From positions 124,001 to 188,000 of the forward strand of contig CAUYLG010026916.1 of assembly GCA_963573385.1 (NCBI GenBank): a DNA stretch of 64,000 bases. Reading direction: 5' to 3'. The position numbers were made by a program, and so were the translations under genes. The notes under the pieces are model-generated. The model had not been told where the DNA came from. It did not search any database and was given only the letters and a program-made list of their open reading frames with translations. Every line of letters begins with the position of its first letter. Within the stretch, counting starts at the first letter, position 1. Source of the stretch: Cacajao melanocephalus (taxonomy: Eukaryota; Chordata; Mammalia; Primates; Pitheciidae). This document shows positions 10,196 to 21,962 of this stretch, one piece after another.

Positions 10196-13100
10196 TTTTA
10201 AGGCAATTTATCCTAATTGATATATAAATACTGCTATCAAATATACTGTTATATTCGACTTTACTATTTTAAAACCTGTTCTATTATTCTCGTTAATCCT
10301 ATCTGAATAACCCCTGAATGTAAAGTAGGAATGTTATTTCATAAAGTTTTCATTGTGAAATGTCCACTACTGTTAAAAGGACGTTTGAACAGTAAAAAAG
10401 GATGCATATGTTAATTAGCTATATTTAGTCATTCTGAAATGTTATATACTTTAAAACATCATGTTGTATGCTATAAATACCTATTGTTTAATTTGTCCAT
10501 TTGAAAATAGTAAAAATTAAAATTAAAATATATTTAAAAATGAGTCTGATTTTAACTAACACATAAAATGAAATTATCATGGTATTAATCCTGAAACAGA
10601 ATGTAGCTGCCTATGCTTATGTGAACTAGAGAAAAGCAGGGGATGGGGCTGAGGGTGCTTAACTCAGGTATGATATATTGTTCACATTTTTTACAACACT
10701 TCCAATTGCAAGTCTAAATTAGTCAGGGATTTTTATCAGATCCAAACGGAAGAAATTTTGAACGCGGGCAGTTCTACCATATGGGATAACAGCATGGGGC
10801 ACATGACAACCACTTCCCACTGGACAAGAGTGTGGAGGGTTGCTTAATACCTGCTAAATACATCAATTAAAACTCCTTACTACTTGTAAGAAAATGGCAT
10901 TTAAGAATCACGTTATTTCACAGCTGTTACATTACCTTCCCTACAGAATTATAAAATTACAAATCCCACTTCAGTCCAGTCTAGAGAGATTACCTGTCAT
11001 GTTTTACCCAACAGGCATATTGTATCTCAGAAAACCTTCTGGACCAAATTTGTACATTCGTCTCAAGATAGCTTCTAAATCAACATACTTCAGTAATTTT
11101 GCCTAATCAAATTCTGTGTAAGTAAAATAATCACACAAACAAGAATGATAGTAGAATCTATAGCTTAGTTAATGTCATGGAGTTGGGAAATTTTAATTCT
11201 TACACAATCGCTTTGGATCCTTACTTTGAAACTTTCATTTGAATATTTCATTAACAAAATACAGCCGTGACATGTTAAGTTCCACAAGGAAAGTTTCTCT
11301 ATGTAGAATCAATTCCAATTCCTCTGGTTTTCTTTTCCTTATCCATCATGAAACAGTTTTGAACACCTCTAAGTGCAGGGCACTGTGTGCAGTGGCAGAG
11401 ACAGCCTGATGCCCTTTCCCTTCACATTTTCAGTAGTTCACTGAGAAAGAAAATAGCTGAACTGAAACTTCAAAGCCTTCTCGGTGTGGCAAAGTTGTTA
11501 CTGTTTCCCATTAAATATTCTAAATAAACTTAGATGAATTATTTGCTTTAAAAAAATCCTATAAATCTATGATTTGTTCAGTGTTAAATTAAGGCTTATC
11601 TTATTTGTGCATTTTCAATTTGAAAATAGGTATGATTGTTGCCTAATATCAACATTATTTCTTATCAAACAGTTTTATTTAAGCTCTGAAGGGCTCACTT
11701 AATTGTCAATATAATTACATTTCAGAACAAGAAAATAATTAGGACGTTTTGGGTTGAGACTACGTCACCATCAAAAGGCATTTCTCCATGTAAATCTCTC
11801 ACTCTGTCTTGCTCTCCTCACTCTCACATTCATTCTCTGTCTCATTCTTTCTCTCTCATGTTAGGACACTGGGGTACCTACAATTCAAAACACTCTTTTA
11901 TAGCTAATTATTTGGATTCATCAGATTCTAAACTGTTTTTATATTTTAGTAATTCTAAACACATTCACTATTAGAGAAGGTCAAACATCAACTATTTTAA
12001 ATTGTATGACTTTAGCTCCTCCATTAGTTTCTCCTTTAGCATCTGTAATATGTTGCATCATTTACTTTCAAACTACCATCATTGAGACAGTCTATGAGCT
12101 TCTAAGTCTTGTCAAAATTTATTTATTTATAAATATTTAACCAATAGACTGCTGTGTTTAACATGAATATCTTTCAAAAATGCCGTTGCCTATGAAATGC
12201 AGAAACATAATGACATTCAAGGACCCAACATTTACATAGTGCAAATCAATATTGTAAAAAGACATTTAAAATGTGTTACTGAGAATATTTGCTAATGGTC
12301 ATCAGTGCTGTACTATTTTATCACTGAATTCTTAAAATTACATAAAACAGACAGCAATAAATCATCACAAAAAGATAATATGCCCAGTTCCATTTAGGCA
12401 GTGATTCAGGTGAGGTGATTAGGTATTCAACAAGTTTTTCTTCACTGGCACTGACCCTACTATAAATCAATTTATTCTCACAAATAAAATTGACATTAAC
12501 AAACCACATCTACTATGTGCTGACCACAATGCTCTTCTCTCCTTGCTAACAAAATGTTTTAATGAGAAACATGGACAATCCAATAACTCTAGTACATTGA
12601 TTTCTTTTGGAATACAAGGCTGCATCTCTTCAACTCTTCCCATAGCGAGAAATGAAGTGATACGTTTTTCTTTTGGAAATCTAAAAAGTCCTTCAGGGTG
12701 TATCCTTAGGTTGACTTTAAAGGAATTGCTCTGGAATTTTTATTCTAACCCTTCCATTCTGTGAGAGATGCTATTGCAGTTGGTGTAATAAAATTATACC
12801 AGCTCATTGCCCATCATTTATAATATCAAATAATGAACATACTTCAGTATCACCTCATAATTCCTAGCTAAAAAAATAATCTAGAAATAGATATAATCAA
12901 AATTCTAGCTACAGGAAATACAATACCCAGGATATGTATTTATTTGCCTTTAAACTTTTCTTTAAGTCTGCATAGAAATAACTGAGGCCAGTCCTAGGGC
13001 ACTGTGCTGTTAATAATTCAATAGTACTGACTGTGTAAGTAGTGACATATCGAGCGATGAAAATCTGGTGATTCATATTAATTGATATCCTGTAGTAAGC

Positions 13101-13333
13101 TTCTCCAGGGCATCTTTAGTAGTTTGTACCACCTTTCAGCCAGACCATTTGCTTGAGGGCATTGAGATTTAATAGTAAAAGTCTGAATATATATTTCCTT
13201 TTTATCTCAAATGAAATCATTAGAGACTCATTTTCAGGAAGAGTACAGACTACCAACTCATTTAATGCTAATAAGAGGTACAGATCTATAATTAGAGAAG
13301 TGGAATTTTAAATTAAACTGAAAACACATTTTT

Positions 13334-13367
13334 AAGAGGTTGTTTTCTAAGATTAAAACAACCTCTT
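13334..13367. other. Perfect 13-bp inverted repeat, 8-nt loop
   Basis: The left arm AAGAGGTTGTTTT (13334-13346) and right arm AAAACAACCTCTT (13355-13367) are exact reverse complements around CTAAGATT. With one bulge the stem extends by a few A-T pairs. It does not look like the MADE1/mariner palindrome or any terminator. Confidence 0.9.
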
Positions 13368-13520
13368 TAAAGATATCATTCCACAAATTTCTTGAATTTC
13401 AATGGCAAATAGGGCTGCCTACTGTAAGATTATCCTGAATGTTACTATTATTTTTTAAGATAATTGTCATTACATGATTAATTTAAGACAAGTGACAAAA
13501 CTTCTTCCTAAAGAGCGATA

Positions 13521-13571
13521 GTGAACAATTCTTAAACTTGACACATTGAGTGCATCAAGATAATGTGAGAG
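13521..13571 (+). repeat. Dispersed ~50-bp duplication, copy 1
   Basis: The first 33 bases match 15448-15480 with a single mismatch (AATT against AGTT), followed by a gapped match through 'tgtgaga'. This is far more similar than expected for ancient repeats in the area. Confidence 0.85.
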
Positions 13572-14994
13572 TATCATCTGAAAGAACGATATGTTTTCAT
13601 CAAAACACAGAAACTCCACAGCTAACTTGCTCATTTAAAATGTAAAAATTGTTTTTATTTCCTCAAGTATCTTATATGCCAATCACCAGCTTCACATTCA
13701 ATTTGACATTTTCTTTTTAAGAAGTGGCCCACTCTAAACTCCTGTGCAGTTACCAATGTGATCTGATCAGCCTGAAAGGGTAGGTCAAGGAAGACTTCTT
13801 ATGTAACTCCCAGGGAAGTTGACCCAGTACAATCTGAGAATGTCAGTGGCAGATGGCTCATAGAGTCTGCCTGAGCTATTAGTCCCTCAGGCTCTGAGAC
13901 AGGTGTCTGGTGATAAGCATCGAACAACAACAACAAAAATCTACGCTGAATGCGTAGTACCACAATTAAGGGTTTAGGCATAGAAAAGAATTCTCAAATA
14001 GAATTATGATCCATCTATGCTACAGGCAACTGTAACTACTGATGCTTTTAAAGAAAGAGACAAAGATAAGTAGTTTTTGATTTTGTGATTCTTGATAATA
14101 TCAATATTTTCACCCTTGAAAAGTAAATAGATCTCCTGTAGCTGTCATGGGTCTTTAGTGGAATGCATAAGTTGATGTCTCAGTAATGGCTCTAGGGAAT
14201 GGTTGAATATAACTGAATTTGGGAGTATAAGTAAAGGACTTGATTAATTTTTATAACTCATAAATTATTTGTCTTAGCGCCTTTTACTTAACTGTATATT
14301 TTTCTTGGCTTTCTTATTTGTAAAATAGAAGACAAACAACATGTCTGTTTAAGGGGGGATGTTAAAGAAAAAGCGAGATGGAAATACTCCTTTAAACTTA
14401 TACTTTAAAGAGTACTTCTTGTAAAAGGTAATCCGTACATGTATTTCTTGAATTAGCTTCAAAAGTATTGCTTTATAATTCTAGAAATTTTGAAATGATC
14501 ATTCATTGTTAGGAAATAACATTATTCGCCTTTTATTCTACATAAGATTTGACGCCTTTGTAATATTATAAGTGTATAATATTTATAAAAGCATTATAGA
14601 TGGGAGATAAATGGAACTCAGATGAGAAAAAATTCAGACAGGTAAGAATGGCATACAGATATGTATACCGCATGATTCTATTCATCCCTATGGTCCCAGC
14701 ACAAGTTCAATGCCTTTAGTAGGCAAATAAAAGAGAACAATATTTTCACAACATAAACTTCATAAAATAAAATCATAGACATTTTTAAAAAAACATTAGT
14801 TTTCTTATTGCTGAGACATTTTTCATAAAGACTTCAGAGTAATTAGTGAAAAGTCCTTGAAAACATTTTCACAATACATGCAGTAAGGATTTATCTCTTT
14901 ATAGAGCATCTCTAATGCATGCAGATTAATATAGTAAAGGCAACAGTTTCAGGATGTAAAATGCTGCAATATTTTATTTTCTGTTTCTCCAACT

Positions 14995-15625
14995 CATTGT
15001 TTATTGAGATGTCATATGTTGGCACTTTTATAATCTCTTGTGGCAACAATAGTGACTAAGAAAGGTATCATTGCCATCTTTATGGTGTTTAAAATCTTGT
15101 GGAGTGAGATGAAAATTAAAACACAAGTAAATAATGTAATTCCAAATAATGATCAGTGCTGTGAAAGAAATTTGAAAAGAGGCATGAGATAAGATGAAAC
15201 CGGAATTGTCCATGTGAAAGATGTTTGGTGGCCGCATTAGATAGAATGGTTAAAAAAATGTTCCTACAATTAGGTGAAATTTAACCTGGGAACCAAATGG
15301 TTAGTATAAGCATTTGAGACTGGACAGGGTAAATCCAGAAGTAGTGCCTTCAGAGAGAAAAAATAGAATGCTAAAAGGACCAGAGCAGAAATGAGATCAG
15401 TATGTTCAACAGAAGAAGAAGGGCAGTGTAGGTAGACATAGCAGATGGTGAACAGTTCTTAAACTTGACACATTGAGTGCAATCAGTGTGAGATGAGGTT
15501 GAAAAAGCAGACTAAATCAGTCCATGTTTGGCCTTTTAGGCTAGATTAACATATCTGAATTTCATTTTAATTTGCAGTAAGGGCTTATTGTAGGTCTCTA
15601 AGAAGGAAAGGGATAGCACACACAT
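14995..15625 (+). repeat. Ancient LINE fragment, same family as 361-1025
   Basis: The family's block order is visible: 'gatcagtgctgtgaaagaaa', 'aatttaacctggg', 'aaggaccagagcagaaatg', 'gtgtgagatgaggttg', 'ggccttttaggctag' and 'tttcattttaatttgcag...gggcttattg'. It is strongly decayed. The segment at 15448-15480 interrupts the expected order and is a near-exact copy of 13521-13553. Confidence 0.55.
15448..15496 (+). repeat. Dispersed ~50-bp duplication, copy 2
   Basis: A 33-bp match with one mismatch to 13521-13553, then a gapped match. It lies inside an ancient LINE fragment whose neighbouring blocks do not resemble the surroundings of copy 1. Confidence 0.85.
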
Positions 15626-16495
15626 TTGTTTAGCTTGATAAAAATTTTAAATTAAAATCATAAAATGTAAGAAAAGTATATTGACTATTTTTACTCAATT
15701 CTTCCATACAAGTTACTTATTTTAACTTGGTTTTTGTCAAAAATTTGAAGGTATATTCTTAAATTTATAATATGCATAATATTTGAAGAGTAGGGATATT
15801 TTTCTTGCTGACTAAACTTAATTTTCAATTTATATATTGCAATTTGTTTCAAGTTTACATATTGTAATTCATAGACTTTATCTCAAATATGAATAATACT
15901 TTCTCTGATGGTGAACCAGCAAGATACCTTAATCTTCAAAGTAAAACAATGTTTGAAAAATAAATATTGACCATGCACTTAGTGAGAGGAGAAAAATGTT
16001 AATAAGTCCAAAATTGTCTAGGACGTATTCTCATACAGCTAAGTAAAATGTAATATTATGCATCCTCCCAGTAAGCAATAAAGGAGCTAAGAAACCACTG
16101 CCTTTATTCAGATGTGATAGACATTAGATGTTCTATTACGTCTTACGGAACTTGCTAAATTGTTTTCTGAAGTAGGCTACCTGTGCTTTTAGACAATTTC
16201 TTTTGGAATTTGATGAATAGCAATAATATTAATACTGAAGGCTAATAAAGTTACATTGAAAATATATTTTCAAGCCTCTGTATCTTATTTTTTTACTCTA
16301 TGGAGTACATGAAGATGACATGAATTTACATGTGGATATGTGTATCATCAGAACATACACAAAAAGAAAACATCCCTCTTCTTATACAATTATCATGTGT
16401 TTATTTATGTGAATATTCATACTTTGAACAGCTTCATACTTAGAACAGCATTGATGCTAAAAACTGTGTCTTTAATTCCTGTGACATTCTGTGAC
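15626..16495. other. AT-rich unique DNA
   Basis: No gene, RNA or repeat family recognised. Confidence 0.5.
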
Positions 16496-16499
16496 ACTA

Positions 16500-16975
16500 T
16501 GTAACTGCATATTTTCCCTCAAGGAAAATTTAAATCTCTTAATATTAACTGTCCCTTGTCAAACTACTCCTCTAACCTTACCTCTAATAACTTGTTTGCT
16601 CATTCCTTACATTTCAGCAACATACACCTTTTTCTTTCTTCTTTTCTTCTTTGCTGTTGTTTTTAATGCCATATTGTTTTTCATTTTGTAATCCTGTCTC
16701 TCTAAATTAAATGTTCCCTGATCATAAAGTTTTTGCTAATACATCACTCCTTCAGCCCTATTTCTTTCCTTTACATTTTCCACCTTATTCTAAGTATATA
16801 ATGTCACTCATTTAACTTTGTTCTTATATTGTTTTTCTCGTTTGATGTCTGCCTCTTGCTCCACTCTCCACCTGCAAATATAAGTGTATAGGAACCACAT
16901 AGAAGTTTATATTGCCCATGCTGGAACAGTGCCTGGCTCATGGTAGATATTCAGTACATTTTGCTGAATGAAAGG
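16500..16975 (+). repeat. L2 LINE 3' end
   Basis: Pyrimidine-rich L2-like 3' region: 'acctctaataacttg', 'ctgcctcttgctccactctc' and 'aatataagtgtataggaacc'. It ends in the diagnostic 'gaacagtgcctggctcatgg' and 'ttgctgaatgaaa'. It is about 30% diverged. The 66-codon frame at 16491-16691 within it is not an L2 protein. Confidence 0.7.
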
Positions 16976-17944
16976 TATTATAGATGGAATCCAAGTCCCA
17001 ACAATCCAAGTTCATGGTTCTTTAAATTTTCTTCTCTTTAGTGAAGAAAAGGGCCTGAGTGACCTTACTAGGATATATTTAGGTTCTGTAAACTGATGGG
17101 CATTTTTGCTTTCTCATGGAATAAAAATTGCTTAACCTTTTAACTCTGGAAGCTATTGAAGTCTAATAAAATATAGAGAAGCATTTCTTCAATGAAAACA
17201 TTTTATTTGAGAAGAAAGAATTGCAATCTGGAGCATGCATGCACATGGGGTGGTCTTAAGTATGTCTCAAGAAAGGTTAGAGGTTTTATAAAAAAGGGAA
17301 ATGTTATGCTTTGTTCTTTGAGAAAATTCATTGCCATTAGTAAAGTCTTGGGGAGCTGGCGGGTTTTGATTGGCAAGTGAGGCCCTTAGATAAAACATTG
17401 AGGGTTGTTTCAGTGGCCATTGGGTAAAACTGTTTTCAGGTTACAACAGGAAATTTCAGCAACTTGGCCTGTAGAGAATTATCTTCCTGGAGAAATGTTA
17501 TGTGCTGTGAATGTTTTCACCCCCTGGCTTTTTGACTCTGTTTTAATTGGGTATGACAAAAATGACCTAATTGGTATGACCAAGTTTCATAAAGCAAATT
17601 GACTAATGTAAGTATCTGTAACAGATTCCAATGTAGCCATTTTAAGCACTGAATTTCCTCAAATACTAAGTTAGAGGTCAATAAGACTTGCTTACCATTA
17701 GCTAAATATAATTATGCTGTCTCCTTCTTTTTTGACAATTCCACATCCTTACTGGCAACAGATTATGTTTTGGGAAATTGTGAAAGAACACAGGATGAGC
17801 AGACTTTTGTTAAACAGTCTTTGTTTACCTAAATGACAATCTAAACAATAAACAAATGAAAATCTAAATATAATCTATTGCAAATTTTGAAAGAGAATAT
17901 AGTGAAAGCGTAGTATATGTAAGTATATCTTACAGCTCCATGTT
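16976..17944. other. Unclassified DNA, possibly old LTR material
   Basis: A slightly less AT-rich stretch (17190-17600) with 'gggagctggcgggttttgat' and 'agtggccattgggtaaaac'. I recognise no family. Two adjacent plus-strand frames (17192-17380 and 17405-17602; 62 and 65 codons) have no known domain. Confidence 0.35.
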
Positions 17945-19507
17945 AAGGTTAAAGGGTACGTGTGCATGTTTGATACATAGGTAAACTTATATCACAGGTG
18001 CTTGTTGAACAGATTATTTCATCACCCAGGTACTAAACCTAATAACCAAGTTATTGTTTTCGGATTCTTTCCCGCTTCTCACCCTCCACTTTCAAGTAAA
18101 CCCCAGTGTCTTTTGTCTCTCTTTGTGTCCATGTGTTCTCATCACTTAGCTGCTGCTTATAAGCTGCATGCGGAATTTGGTTTTCTGTTCCTGTGTTAGT
18201 TTGCTTAGAATAATGGCCTCCAGATCCATCTACGTTCCTGCAAAAGATATGATGTCATTTTTTATGACTACATAGTATTCCATGGTATAAATGTACCATA
18301 TTTTCTTTATTTAATCCACCATTGATGGGCCTCTAGATTGATTCCATATTTTTGTTAACACAAATAGTGCTACGATGAGCATACATGTGCTGGTGTCTTT
18401 ATGGTAGAATGATTTATATTCCCTTGAGTACATACCCAGTAATGGGATTGCTGGGTTGAATGGTAGTTCTGTTTTCAGCTCTTTGAGGAATCACCACACT
18501 GCTTTCCACAATGGTTGAATTAATTTACACTCCCACCGACACTGTAGAGACATTTCCTTTTCCCAACCACCTTGCCAGATTCTGTTATTTTTGATTTTTT
18601 AGTAATAGCCATCTGGCTGGTGTGAGATTGTATCTCATAATGGTTTTTATTTGCATTTCTCTAATGATCAGTGATGTTGAGTTTTTTTTTTTTAATGTGC
18701 TTGTTGGTTATGTATGTCTTCTTTTGAAAATTATCTGTTCTTGGGTTGTTTTTTTTTTTTTTCTTGTAAATTTGTTTAAGTTCCTTGCAGATGCTGGATA
18801 TTGGACTTTGTTGGTGCATAGTTTGCAAATATTTTATCCCGCTCTGTAGGTTGTCTGTTTACTCTGTTGATAGTATCTTCTGTTGTGCAGAAATATTTAA
18901 GTTTAATTAGATTGCATTTTTCAATTTTTCCTTTTGTTGCAATTGCTTTTGGCATCTTTCTCATTAAATCTTTGTCCATGCCTATATCAAAAATGATATT
19001 GCCTACACTGTTTTCCAGGTTTTTATAGTTTGGGGTTTTAGATTTAAGTCTTTAATCCATCTCTGGTTAATTTTTGTATTTGGTGTAAGGAAAGGGCCCA
19101 GTTTCAGTCTTTTTCACATGGTTAGCTGATATTCCACCACCATTTATAGAATAGGGAGTCCTTTCTCCGTTGCTGGTTTTTGTCGGTTTTGTCAAAGATC
19201 AGAAAATTGTAGGTGTATGGTCTTATTTCTGGACTCTCTATTCTGTTCCATTGGTCTATGTGTCTGTTTTTGTAACAGTACCATGCCGTTTTAGTTGGGT
19301 AATGTGATATCTCCAGCATTGTTCTTTTTGCTTAGAATTGCCTTGGTTATTTGGCCTCTTTTTTGATTCCATATTAATTTGAAAATAGTTTTTTTTTTCC
19401 TAGTTCTATAAAGTTAATTGGTAGTTTGATAGGAATAACATTGAATTTGTAAATTGCTTTGGATAGTATGGTCATTTTAATTGTATTGATTGTACCAATT
19501 CATCTTT
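17945..19507 (-). mobile_element. L1 (L1PB/L1MA-like), 5'-truncated, ~1.56 kb
   Basis: An antisense L1, 3' UTR at the left and mid-ORF2 at the right. Blocks include 'attatttcatcacccagg', 'tagtattccatggtataa', 'ctcccaccgacactgtagag', 'tctgttccattggtctatg' and 'aagatcagaaaattgtagg'. The minus-strand frame 18776-18979 keeps an ORF2p stretch ([22 protein letters not shown]), but many stops and indels destroy the ORF. The reverse transcriptase and endonuclease domains are absent. Internal T runs at 18681-18692 and 18749-18761 have expanded. Confidence 0.92.
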
Positions 19508-19589
19508 GTTGTTAAAATCAACTTCATTCACAAATCAAACTCAAATAAGTTGAGAAGTTGTGTATATGTGAATAATTAACACTAAAAGA

Positions 19590-19857
19590 GGCTCTGTACC
19601 TTAATCATTATGCACATGGGTTTAGGAATCAGGAACTGAGCTTGACTCATGGCTTTGTAATTTAGTAGTTTCTGATCTCGGACAAGTTATTTATATTCCC
19701 TGAGGCATATTTTTTTAATCTGTGAATTGAATGTAATATTTTTTACTAGAGATTATGGTGAGGATTATAAGCGATCACCCTCATACAGTGCCTGGAGCAT
19801 TGTTTGGCACATTAAAAGTGCTCAATAAGCAGTAGCTTTTATTGTCATTATCATGAG
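19590..19857 (+). repeat. MIR (CORE-SINE), near full-length
   Basis: A sense MIR. The tRNA-related head (gggtttaggaatcagg) is followed by the CORE region (ctcggacaagttatttat, ctgaggcat, atctgtgaattga), 'ggtgaggattataagcg', 'cagtgcctggagcattg' and the tail 'gtgctcaataagcag'. Typical MIR divergence. Confidence 0.85.
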
Positions 19858-21490
19858 TTATTGAAATGCTGACAATTTCAACTTTTAGGGAAAATCATTA
19901 TAACAGAAAATAATTTAATAATGGAAATATTTATTGTAATATATTAAAAAGTTAAAATTCAGAGATAGTCTCTAAAAATAAAAGCCCCATCAAAATGCCC
20001 ATTGAATTAAATTTCTCTCTAAGAATATAGTTTTGAGAGTTTAAAATAGGAGCTGTGCTATTTAACAGTGCTTAGAATGACTCCACACTAAAACATGTTG
20101 TCAGTACCAAAGACGTTGCCACTAAGAGAAAATGTTACACCAAACAAAATTAATCTTTGAATCCTTGCCACTAGATAAAGCCTTCTCATATTCACTACAA
20201 TAAACACAAGGGGAATATTTGTATATCAAAATTGACTGATTTAATATTACACCATAGGACATACTTTTTCAACATAATTTTTTAATGTAAGAGCCTCAGT
20301 AGGAAAGATAAAATTTGTTTTAAGAAAATATATGTTAAATATTACATACAATAAAATGTATAAAACATATTCCTTATTTAGTGATTCTGGTATCAAAAAA
20401 ATTAGAAATATACTTCAGCCCTTGATTTTTTCATTTTACCTCCGAATCTGTTCTTGTTACAACTTTTGTTTCTTCCCAGGCATCTCTTTACTATAAAATG
20501 TATAGCATAAAATAAATGGCAACATTATATAATCCAAAACTCAATAAATTTTTCCCTTAATTGATGTCTTTCTCTCTGCATTATATATGAATAACGCAGC
20601 CAATGAAGGTTAGTGCCATTCAATCAACTATTGTCCTATCAAGCAGATATATTCTTTTCTTGTACTGTGTTTTTATTTTAGAGTTGATCAAATTTTCTGT
20701 ATCAAGATGTGATATTGTGTTTCAATTATTTGGATATTCAGGAATATCTGTAACTCAACCTCTAGCTTGAACCCCCAATACTGGAATGAGTACATGAGCA
20801 CTCAAAAATATTTGGTGGAAATGTTTCACGTACAGTAACAAGATTGGCAGTCTGTTTGCAATATCCTTTCTTGTGATGGCAAAACACTTCACAGTGATCT
20901 TCACAATTAACTTAATTGACAAAGCCCCTGGAAGCAAACACATTGACCCTGCCTTATTATGCTGTATAAATGTAATTGCAGATTTTGCATGAGCTTATTC
21001 GTGCATCCTTTGGCTCATGTAGACAGCAACCTGCTTTTGCTTTGCTCAGTTTATTTCCTTTGCTCAGGTTATTCCTTTGCTCAGCCAAACCATTTGACTA
21101 CACTGTTGATGCCATTAAGACCAAGAACAACGTGATCAAGGTTCAGGAACTACTTTTAAACTCCAGTTGCAAACACTTTGTCATTTTTATACTAATCATC
21201 TTATAAAACAATAAAATATGCCTTTCCAGGCAGAAACCCTCTTACAAAGTGCATAGACCTTGTGTACTCAGTGACAACATAGATGATCAATATGGAACAG
21301 GCCCAGCGGAAAAATCCCCCAGCTTCCCTGCACCAGTGTATCCATTATGCTGGCATACAGAAAAAGCTATGTGCTCTGGAAAGTAAAATCTAAATGATCC
21401 ATTCTTCATCTTACTTGCCATACTTCGTAGGTCATATGAATATTATTCTACCAAGAAATGAAGAGTTCTAAATATGTATTTAAAAATTCA
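19858..21490. other. AT-rich unique DNA
   Basis: No gene found. It contains a three-unit ~17-bp tandem repeat (21040-21091). The 76-codon frame over it (20976-21206) and the 62-codon minus-strand frame at 20755-20943 show no recognisable domain. Confidence 0.5.
21040..21091 (+). repeat. 17-18 bp tandem repeat, three units
   Basis: Units 21040-21057, 21058-21074 and 21075-21091 each begin CTTTGCTCAG. The first two continue with TTTATTTC/GTTATTC and the third diverges. This is a small, young-looking tandem duplication. Confidence 0.85.
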
Positions 21491-21610
21491 ATTTGACTGA
21501 CATTTATTAAGCATTCACTATGAACTTTGCTAGGCATGGAGAATTATAGAGATAAAGACCACAGAGCCTTTAAACAAATGCATTCAAAAAATTCTTAAGC
21601 TAGAAATAAG
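21491..21610 (+). repeat. Ancient LINE/MIR-type fragment
   Basis: 'tgacatttattaagcattca' followed by 'ctatgaactttgctaggcat' and 'gagataaagaccacagagcc' resembles the opening blocks of the same ancient LINE-type family seen at 361-1025 and 26190-26430. Short and decayed. Confidence 0.45.
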
Positions 21611-21737
21611 GTAAAATATTATATTTTTAGTTAATCATAAAAGATATAAACTTTATTTCATAAATTTGGGGCCCGAATTTCTGAAATGTGAACAGCAATA
21701 CTCTCTTCACTTATGTAGGTCTTTCCACCTTCAAGTT

Positions 21738-21805
21738 TTATATATATTTATATATTATATTTACATAATATATAGATATAAATTATATGTATAAAATATA
21801 CACTA
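21738..21805. repeat. AT-rich low-complexity tract
   Basis: Nearly pure A/T with TATATATTTATATATTATAT-like segments. It is low-complexity with no perfect unit. Confidence 0.8.
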
Positions 21806-21871
21806 TGTACATATGCTAAGTAAATATTTCTCTTCTCTTTTTATTTATTTTTAATCATTTTCCTTATTTTA

Positions 21872-21962
21872 TTTTTATTAATGGATTGATTAATTTTTAT
21901 TTGAATAGTTTTTGGGGAACAAGTGGTTTTGGTTACATGGATAAGTTCTTAGTGGTATTTTC
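21872..21962 (-). mobile_element. L1 3'-end scrap
   Basis: The antisense L1 3'-UTR block 'gaatagtttttggggaacaa', then 'gtggttttggttacatgg' and 'ataagttcttagtgg'. It is the same block as at the start of the L1 at 61436, and it is truncated after about 90 bp. Confidence 0.75.

Larger units (their letters stand above)
10196..14990. other. Unique DNA with small structures, no gene
   Basis: About 4.8 kb without a confident repeat. It contains a hairpin (13334-13367), one copy of a dispersed ~50-bp duplication (13521-13571) and an (AAC)n run at about 13924-13940. Open frames at 10894-11106, 12321-12509, 12543-12764 and 13799-13981 are 60-73 codons, have no recognisable domain and are not supported by splice or conservation signals that I can see. 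Confidence 0.5.

Noticed and set aside
13334..13367. Intrinsic transcription terminator or MADE1/mariner miniature element
   Set aside because: The host is a eukaryote, so a bacterial-type terminator does not apply, and the arms do not match the MADE1 palindrome.
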